DNA of 5,717 nt from Marinagarivorans sp. UBA5868 (lineage in GTDB: Bacteria; Pseudomonadota; Gammaproteobacteria; Pseudomonadales; Cellvibrionaceae), in the NCBI GenBank assembly GCA_002432095.1, contig DJFQ01000163.1, positions 2,239 through 7,955 of the forward strand. The letters are read 5' to 3'. This document shows positions 1 through 4,035 of this stretch, in pieces. Position 1 is the stretch's first letter. Each line of letters opens with the position of its first letter. The notes below the pieces were generated by a model. It was not told the DNA's origin and searched no databases. It saw only the letters and a program-made list of their open reading frames with translations. The position numbers and the translations under genes were made by a program.

Positions 1-114
1 ATAGCCGCTGTCATTCAGCCCGGCGGTTCCGTGCGCGATGAAGAAGTGATCGCCGCAGCTGACGAACACGGCATGGCGATGGTATTCACCCGCATGCGCC
101 ATTTCCGCCATTGA
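1..114 (+). CDS. purH: PurH C-terminal end (bifunctional AICAR transformylase / IMP cyclohydrolase), 5' truncated by window
   Basis: Only the last 37 codons and the TGA stop are in the window; the reading frame is open from base 1. The tail contains [19 protein letters not shown] and ends in MRHFRH, which is the highly conserved C-terminus of PurH. By family knowledge the enzyme is cytosolic and carries out the last two steps of IMP synthesis: formylation of AICAR with 10-formyl-THF (the C-terminal domain, whose end is seen here), then ring closure to IMP. purD begins 17 nt downstream on the same strand, the usual purHD operon arrangement of gammaproteobacteria. The promoter, and any PurR site, would lie upstream of the window. 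The identification is firm despite the short length because these residues are diagnostic. Confidence 0.95.
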   Translation: MAAVIQPGGSVRDEEVIAAADEHGMAMVFTRMRHFRH

Positions 115-119
115 TCCCC

Positions 120-124
120 GGAGG
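120..124 (+). promoter_or_regulatory. Shine-Dalgarno sequence of purD
   Basis: GGAGG lies 7 nt before the ATG at 132. It fixes the purD start there rather than at the in-frame TTG at 111, which overlaps the purH stop and would add seven residues with no family counterpart. Confidence 0.85.
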
Positions 125-131
125 CTTACCC

Positions 132-1418
132 ATGAATATCCTGATCATTGGCAACGGCGGGCGCGAACACGCGCTCGCATGGAAAGCCGCGCAAAACCCA
201 CAAGTCGAAACAGTTTTTGTCGCGCCGGGTAACGCCGGCACTGCAACCGATAACAAGCTCCGCAATCTTGAAATCGACGTATTGGACTTTGCCAAACTGG
301 CCGACTTCGCCGCAGCCAACCAAGTCGCACTGACCATCGTCGGCCCGGAAGCTCCGTTAGTGGCAGGCGTGGTGGATTATTTTCAGGAGCGCGGTCTCCC
401 CTGCTTCGGCCCACGCAAAGGCGCAGCGCAGCTGGAAGGCTCGAAAGCATTTACCAAAGATTTTCTCGCCCGCCACAATATTCCCACTGCCGCTTATAAA
501 AGCTTTACCGAAGTCGAACCCGCCCTCGCGTATCTGCGGGAAATGGGCGCGCCCATTGTGGTGAAGGCCGATGGCCTCGCTGCGGGCAAAGGGGTGATTG
601 TGGCGGAAACCTTGGCGCAGGCGGAAGATGCCGTGCGCGATATGCTCTCCGGTAACGCTTTCGGCTCCGCTGGTTGTCGCGTGGTGATCGAAGAATTTCT
701 GGCCGGCGAAGAAGCGAGTTTTATTGTAATTGCCGATGGCAAATGTGTGCTGCCGATGGCCACCAGCCAGGATCACAAACGTGTGGGCGATGGCGACACC
801 GGCCCAAACACCGGCGGTATGGGCGCCTATTCCCCCGCCCCAGTAGTGACGGACACTGTGTATCAGCGCGTGATGGATGAGGTGATCATGCCTACCATCA
901 ACGGCATGGCGGCGGAAGGTAATCCTTACGTGGGCTTTTTATACGCGGGCTTGATGATCGACGCCGATGGCGCGCCGAAAGTGATCGAGTACAACTGCCG
1001 CTTCGGCGATCCAGAGACCCAGCCGATTATGATGCGCCTGCTGACCGACCTGGTGACGCTATGCGCGGCGGCGCTCGATGGTACCCTCGATCGCAGCAAA
1101 ACCGAATGGGATCCGCGACCGGCGGTTGGCGTGGTGCTCGCCGCTGGCGGTTATCCCAACGCATACGCGAAAGACCTGCCGATCAGCGGGCTCGACGCCG
1201 CCGCCAAGCTGGACGGAAAAGTCTTTCACGCTGGCACACGCCTGCAGGACGGCAAAGTTGTCACCAATGGCGGTCGCGTCTTGTGTGCGACGGCCTTGGG
1301 CAACAGCGTGACGGACGCACAACAAAATGCCTACGCACTGGCGCGAACCATTGAATGGCAGGATGTCTATATGCGCACGGATATCGCCTATCGCGCCATA
1401 GAGCGGGAGCGGAGCTGA
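132..1418 (+). CDS. purD: Phosphoribosylamine--glycine ligase (GAR synthetase)
   Basis: A complete 428-aa protein, close to the roughly 430 aa of the family. It catalyses the second step of purine synthesis in the cytosol: ATP + phosphoribosylamine + glycine give GAR + ADP + Pi. The N-terminal domain opens with MNILIIGNGGREHALAWK (GNGGREHA at 7-14), followed by GPEAPLV at 71-77. The ATP-grasp core shows VVKADGLAAGKGV at 143-155 and GEEASF at 192-197. The substrate loop QDHKRVGDGDTGPNTGGMGA spans 213-232. The signature RFGDPETQ, including the metal-binding acidic residue, is at 290-297. The C-terminal domain begins around 328 and ends in AYRAIERERS, as is usual for the family. The start at ATG 132 is supported by GGAGG 7 nt upstream and by alignment of the first residues with the family. 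It follows purH by 17 nt and is surely co-transcribed with it. No frameshift or missing motif is seen. Confidence 0.98.
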   Translation: MNILIIGNGGREHALAWKAAQNPQVETVFVAPGNAGTATDNKLRNLEIDVLDFAKLADFAAANQVALTIVGPEAPLVAGVVDYFQERGLPCFGPRKGAAQLEGSKAFTKDFLARHNIPTAAYKSFTEVEPALAYLREMGAPIVVKADGLAAGKGVIVAETLAQAEDAVRDMLSGNAFGSAGCRVVIEEFLAGEEASFIVIADGKCVLPMATSQDHKRVGDGDTGPNTGGMGAYSPAPVVTDTVYQRVMDEVIMPTINGMAAEGNPYVGFLYAGLMIDADGAPKVIEYNCRFGDPETQPIMMRLLTDLVTLCAAALDGTLDRSKTEWDPRPAVGVVLAAGGYPNAYAKDLPISGLDAAAKLDGKVFHAGTRLQDGKVVTNGGRVLCATALGNSVTDAQQNAYALARTIEWQDVYMRTDIAYRAIERERS

Positions 1419-1437
1419 ACATCGCCCCGCTTCCCGC
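1403..1437 (+). repeat. GC-rich stem-loop straddling the purD stop codon
   Basis: The left arm GCGGGAGCGG (1403-1412) lies inside the last purD codons. It pairs with CCGCTTCCCGC (1427-1437) in a 10-bp GC-rich stem with one bulged T and a 14-nt loop that contains the TGA stop. No T-tract follows (the next bases are GCCAACCCC), so it does not look like an intrinsic terminator. It could act as a 3'-end stabiliser, a processing site, or a partial attenuator between purHD and the downstream small genes. Confidence 0.45.
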
Positions 1438-1471
1438 GCCAACCCCTACGGACGTCTACAGGAAGCAGTCG

Positions 1472-1891
1472 ATGCCTCTAACATTGAAACGATCCCGCAC
1501 CATCACTCTGGCACTCCTGGCATGCGCGTTGGTGCAAGGCTGTGCCAGCAAAAAACCCGAGCCGCAATCGGAGCCGCAACCTCAGACCATTCATTTGCGC
1601 GGAGACGCCAGCGTCAGTAACCCTGGGTCGGCGAATGAGCGATTGACGAAGCAGCTGTTCAACATCGTCATTAACCCCAAAACCATCACCGTTAACGGCT
1701 CAGCGGTGAAAAATCTTGCCGACCTGGAACGCTTACTGGCCAAACACCAACGTCCGGCACTCACCATTGCTAGCCATAAATGCCTGTCGACGGAAAAGGC
1801 GGCCGAAGTCATGAGCCTCGCCCAACGCTATACGGACACGCCCATTGCCTTCGGCTCCTATGGCAAGCTCGACGACCCCGAGTGCGAGTGA
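1472..1891 (+). CDS. Small lipoprotein with ExbD/TolR-like C-terminal domain
   Basis: A 139-aa protein starting at ATG 1472, with AGGAAG at 1460-1465 (6 nt spacing). The longer in-frame reading from 1355 would lie inside purD and lose the signal peptide. Basic N-region (KRSR), hydrophobic core TITLALLACAL, then lipobox VQGC with the lipidated Cys at 24. The +2 residue is Ala, so Lol sorting to the outer membrane is expected. Residues 27-38 are a Pro/Gln/Glu-rich linker. The remainder reads as beta-hairpin (63-77, with the core FNIVINPKTITVNGSAV), helix (81-92), strand PALTIAS, helix (108-120) and strand PIAFGSYG. This order and the VNG turn resemble the periplasmic domain of ExbD/TolR. ExbD and TolR are normally inner-membrane proteins with a proton-channel helix, which is absent here. 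Cys104 and Cys138 could form a disulfide. It is 53 nt after purD and 7 nt before the MazG-like gene. I do not recognise a named family; the fold assignment is inference by eye. Confidence 0.8.
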   Translation: MPLTLKRSRTITLALLACALVQGCASKKPEPQSEPQPQTIHLRGDASVSNPGSANERLTKQLFNIVINPKTITVNGSAVKNLADLERLLAKHQRPALTIASHKCLSTEKAAEVMSLAQRYTDTPIAFGSYGKLDDPECE

Positions 1892-1898
1892 AAAGACG

Positions 1899-2246
1899 AT
1901 GAACGACTTTATCGCGATGCGGGATTATCTGCGCGATTTTGCGGAGAAGCGCGAGTGGACCCAGTTCCACTCGCCTAAAAACCTCGCTATGGCGCTGGCG
2001 GTGGAGGCGGCGGAATTGCTGGAACACTTTCAGTGGGTGACGGAAGCCGAATCAAATGCGCTGGAGCCTGAACGACTCGCTGCAGTGGCGGACGAAATCG
2101 CAGATGTTCAGCTTTATTTAGTGCGCCTGGCGGACCGCCTGAACATCGACATACCAAAAGCGGTCGCAGCCAAAACACTGAAAAACGAAGCGAAATATCC
2201 GGTGGAAAAAGTGCGCGGCAGCTCGCGCAAATACACGGAATATTAA
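1899..2246 (+). CDS. MazG-like / DCTPP1-like nucleotide pyrophosphohydrolase
   Basis: A complete 115-aa protein, the normal size of single-domain all-alpha NTP pyrophosphatases. The family hydrolyses (d)NTPs, often dCTP or modified dCTP, to NMP + PPi with Mg2+, cleaning the nucleotide pool. The metal site is complete: EAAE at 36-39 and EIAD at 66-69 match the EXXE...EXXD pattern of the MazG fold, with Trp46 after the first helix pair. The segment REWTQFHSPKNLAMALAVE (18-36) and the tail SSRKYTEY (108-115) closely recall the dCTP pyrophosphatase 1 (RS21-C6) subgroup rather than classical two-domain MazG. The start at ATG 1899 gives MNDFIAMRDYLRDFAEKR, the usual N-terminus; the ribosome site before it is weak. 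An upstream in-frame start at 1845 would run 47 nt into the lipoprotein gene and add unrelated residues. The lipoprotein stop is 7 nt upstream, so translational coupling is likely. Substrate preference cannot be told from sequence. Confidence 0.92.
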   Translation: MNDFIAMRDYLRDFAEKREWTQFHSPKNLAMALAVEAAELLEHFQWVTEAESNALEPERLAAVADEIADVQLYLVRLADRLNIDIPKAVAAKTLKNEAKYPVEKVRGSSRKYTEY

Positions 2247-2286
2247 CGCCGTCAAAAATGCGCATGGCAGATTTTAATAATGGTGG

Positions 2287-2454
2287 TCAACCGGGTGGTG
2301 GCGGTGTTTTCTTAGAGTTTTCCTCTGCGCTGATTGCGACCTTTTCCTCCTCATCGCGCAAATGACGATATCCGTAGTACATGAGATACGCCAAAATTGC
2401 CAAGAGAGTCGCAATCGTCAACAGACTCGCCAACACCACACTATCCATATACAT
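2287..2454 (-). CDS. Single-pass membrane microprotein, unknown function
   Basis: A 55-aa product starting MYMDSVVLASL and ending in KKTPPPPG. Residues 6-28 form one hydrophobic helix (VVLASLLTIATLLAILAYLMYY), followed by basic RHLR (30-33), acidic DEEE (34-37) and a charged, proline-ended tail. The positive-inside rule predicts a cytoplasmic C-terminus. The chosen ATG (2454-2452) has GGAG at 2464-2461 on the minus strand with 6 nt spacing; a second ATG two codons on (2448) would give 53 aa. The frame stays open upstream to 2784, but that extension overlaps manA, is not lipid-like or domain-like, and is probably a shadow. The gene is convergent with the MazG-like gene (40-nt gap) and divergent from manA. 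I recognise no family; its own SD, a typical membrane profile and a coding gap on the plus strand support a real gene. Confidence 0.65.
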   Translation of the reverse strand: MYMDSVVLASLLTIATLLAILAYLMYYGYRHLRDEEEKVAISAEENSKKTPPPPG

Positions 2455-2475
2455 ACCGCACTCCGCACCGATTAC

Positions 2476-2505
2476 ATTTAATGTCCCAATCAATATAGAT
2501 GTCAG
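2476..2505 (-). promoter_or_regulatory. Candidate promoter of the membrane microprotein
   Basis: On the minus strand CTGACA (2505-2500) is separated by 18 nt from TTAAAT (2481-2476). They match the sigma70 -35 and -10 consensus at 5/6 and 4/6 positions. A start near 2469 would give a leader of about 15 nt containing the GGAG at 2464-2461. The -10 is weak, so the assignment is tentative. Confidence 0.3.
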
Positions 2506-2587
2506 CGCCCAAAGCGGTTTGACCCACGTCAACCCGCCACCCTGAGAAATTTGTTTTGACGCAAAAATAACCGGTACTTGACCGCAG

Positions 2588-2616
2588 TTGGGAGCCTGCA
2601 TCGGCTGGGTTATGAT
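2588..2616 (+). promoter_or_regulatory. Candidate sigma70 promoter of manA
   Basis: TTGGGA (2588-2593) and TATGAT (2611-2616) are spaced by exactly 17 nt; the -10 matches consensus at 5/6 positions and the -35 at 4/6. The predicted start near 2623 gives a leader of about 39 nt to ATG 2662, or about 24 nt to ATG 2647. An AT-rich stretch lies upstream at 2546-2570. No obvious operator was recognised. Confidence 0.5.
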
Positions 2617-2661
2617 GAGCGCCCATTTTGGCAGGTAGCGGACGTTATGGCGGATCTTCAG

Positions 2662-3816
2662 ATGGTTAGAATCAAGGGACAGGTTCAGGCTTACCAATGG
2701 GGCGGACAGGAATTTATTCCCGAGTTGCTCGGTACAATCAATGAGAACTTGCAGCCCCAAGCGGAATACTGGTTGGGCGCCCATCCCAGCGCTCGCGCCC
2801 TCACCCTTGCTGATCGCATTCCTATCGACGACTTGCTCTCCACACGCGGCGCTCCGCCTTTACAATTCCTGCTCAAAATCCTTGATGTTAATGACATGCT
2901 GTCAATCCAGGCGCATCCCAACAAAAGCCAGGCGAAGGAAGGCTTCGCCAGAGAAAACGCTTTAGGTATTGCGCTCGATGCGAAATACCGCAACTACAAA
3001 GACGCCAGCGACAAGCCGGAACTGATGCTCGCACTCAGCGAATTCTGGTTACTTCACGGATTTCGCCAGGCAGAGGAAATTGCCGAACTGCTGGCTGGCC
3101 ACGATTGTCTTGCCCCACTTGTTGAATGCATTCAAGAACAGGGCCTTGCCGACGCGTTTGCCTTTGCGCTGGATTTCGCCGCCAAAGAGGTGCAGACCAT
3201 GCAGCACGCCTTGGCCGGCGATCTTTACGAGACCAAAACCTCGTTTGCCAAAGACACCCCAGAGTTTTGGGTTCAGCGCTGGTTGCAGAACAATCCCCAC
3301 GTGAAAAACGGAATTCTCACCTTGTTTTTCCTCAATTTAGTGAAGCTCGAACCCGGTATGGCGGTGTACCAACCGGCAGGGCTGCTGCACGCTTATCTGG
3401 AAGGACAAAACGTTGAACTGATGGCAAACTCCGATAACGTATTGCGCGCGGGCCTGACCCCCAAACATATCGACGTCAACGAACTGTTACGTACCTGCAC
3501 GATTGCGCCGAGCCATCCCCAAGACTTTGTCATCAATCCGCAAATGCTTGCCAACGGCGAAATCCGTTTTATTACACCTTTTACGGATTTCGAACTGGCG
3601 GAGCTTTGCCCCGCGCCGGGTGGGAATACCACGTGGCGGTCGACAACGCCGGAAATTTTGTTCTGCTATGAGGGATCGGCCACCCTGTCCACAGGCGGCA
3701 GCCATCGACTGGACTTAAAACGTGGCGAGAGCCTGTTATTGCTGCCGGGCGCTGATGTTGCGATGCATGCTGGAACCTCAGGAGCACGCTGTTTTAAAGC
3801 CCGCAATTTGCCCTGA
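2662..3816 (+). CDS. manA: Mannose-6-phosphate isomerase, type I (phosphomannose isomerase)
   Basis: A complete 384-aa zinc-dependent cupin enzyme; the family is usually about 390 aa. It interconverts mannose-6-P and fructose-6-P in the cytosol, feeding GDP-mannose and envelope polysaccharides or allowing growth on mannose. N-terminal VQAYQWGG (8-15) and AEYWLGAHPSA (34-44) are family hallmarks. The zinc ligands are visible: Gln83 and His85 in SIQAHPNK, Glu120 in DKPELM, and His243 in QPAGLLHAYLEG. NSDNVLRAGLTPKH (256-269) carries the catalytic Arg262. The C-terminal cupin half ends with GESLLLLPGADV and ARNLP. Starts at 2662 and 2647 are both possible. I chose 2662 because MVRIKGQVQAYQWG lines up with the usual N-terminus and GGA lies 7 nt upstream; 2647 adds five residues (MADLQ). 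It appears to be a single-gene unit with its own promoter, divergent from the microprotein. Confidence 0.96.
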   Translation: MVRIKGQVQAYQWGGQEFIPELLGTINENLQPQAEYWLGAHPSARALTLADRIPIDDLLSTRGAPPLQFLLKILDVNDMLSIQAHPNKSQAKEGFARENALGIALDAKYRNYKDASDKPELMLALSEFWLLHGFRQAEEIAELLAGHDCLAPLVECIQEQGLADAFAFALDFAAKEVQTMQHALAGDLYETKTSFAKDTPEFWVQRWLQNNPHVKNGILTLFFLNLVKLEPGMAVYQPAGLLHAYLEGQNVELMANSDNVLRAGLTPKHIDVNELLRTCTIAPSHPQDFVINPQMLANGEIRFITPFTDFELAELCPAPGGNTTWRSTTPEILFCYEGSATLSTGGSHRLDLKRGESLLLLPGADVAMHAGTSGARCFKARNLP

Positions 3817-3832
3817 CATAGGCCCGGGACAT

Positions 3833-3877
3833 GCGCCGCTTTTTACATTTCCTCACAGTTTCTACCTAAAGCGGCGC
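3833..3877. repeat. Perfect 10-bp inverted repeat downstream of manA
   Basis: GCGCCGCTTT (3833-3842) and AAAGCGGCGC (3868-3877) are exact reverse complements separated by 25 nt of pyrimidine-rich sequence. It begins 17 nt after the manA stop. It may serve as the manA 3' stem-loop, but no T-tract follows the right arm, so a classic intrinsic terminator is not shown. The T-run sits inside the loop side of the left arm instead. A protein-binding site or a Rho-dependent end with a protective hairpin are alternatives. Confidence 0.5.
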
Positions 3878-3889
3878 CGTAGCATAGCC

Positions 3890-3907
3890 CCGCGCTCGAT
3901 TGCGCGG
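3890..3907. repeat. CCGCGC/GCGCGG hairpin
   Basis: Six perfect GC pairs (3890-3895 with 3902-3907) close a 6-nt loop TCGATT. An outer AG/CT pair (3886-3887 with 3908-3909) would need a 2-nt bulge. It sits 12 nt after the longer inverted repeat. No T-tract follows. It may be part of the manA 3' end or of a structured leader of the next gene. Confidence 0.35.
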
Positions 3908-4023
3908 CTGTGAGACAAGACCCATTTTCGTTGCCCCACATGCGGTAGGGTGCAAGGCGAATCTTGCCGGTTTCTGCTCTGAGGTCACCGCCGGAGGTAA
4001 AACCGTTCTAATACGAATAACGT

Positions 4024-4028
4024 GAGGG
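4024..4028 (+). promoter_or_regulatory. Shine-Dalgarno sequence of the beta-propeller lipoprotein
   Basis: GAGGG ends 7 nt before the ATG at 4036. It supports this start, which is also the one that gives a proper lipoprotein signal peptide. Confidence 0.75.
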
Positions 4029-4035
4029 ATTCATT

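Larger units (their letters stand above)
3817..4035 (+). other. Intergenic region between manA and the beta-propeller gene, rich in inverted repeats
   Basis: 219 nt without a convincing gene in any frame. Besides the two repeats listed separately, it holds CAAG-GCGAAT-CTTG (3953-3966; the stem extends by one pair to GCAAG/CTTGC at 3952-3967) and CGGTTT (3968-3973) paired with AAACCG (4000-4005). The second pair encloses a perfect ribosome-binding sequence GGAGGT at 3993-3998 that has no ATG, GTG or TTG at a workable distance. A -10-like TAATAC is at 4009-4014, but no matching -35 was found 16-18 nt upstream. The region must contain the end of the manA transcript and the promoter of the next gene; their exact positions are not resolved. 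I compared it by eye with common riboswitch cores (cyclic-di-GMP, glycine, cobalamin) and saw no match. Confidence 0.5.

Noticed and set aside
1355..1471. An in-frame N-terminal extension of the small lipoprotein starting inside purD
   Set aside because: It would bury the signal peptide and lipobox internally, and the ATG at 1472 has its own AGGAAG at good spacing.
2255..2275. Possible bidirectional terminator AAAATGC...GCAGATTTT between the convergent genes
   Set aside because: Only three strong pairs plus an A/T stem with a 2-nt bulge; too weak to call, although a terminator would be expected here.
2455..2784. A long N-terminal extension of the minus-strand microprotein (165 aa in total)
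   Set aside because: Much of it is antisense to the start of manA and shows no domain; the inner ATG at 2454 has a good GGAG site. It is kept only as a remote alternative.
4004..4022. Operator-like palindrome CGTT...AACG just before the beta-propeller gene
   Set aside because: Only the four outer base pairs are symmetric; that is expected by chance at this length.
3817..4035. Riboswitch of a known class (cyclic-di-GMP, glycine, cobalamin)
   Set aside because: None of the conserved core sequences of these classes could be found by eye; only unassigned hairpins are present.
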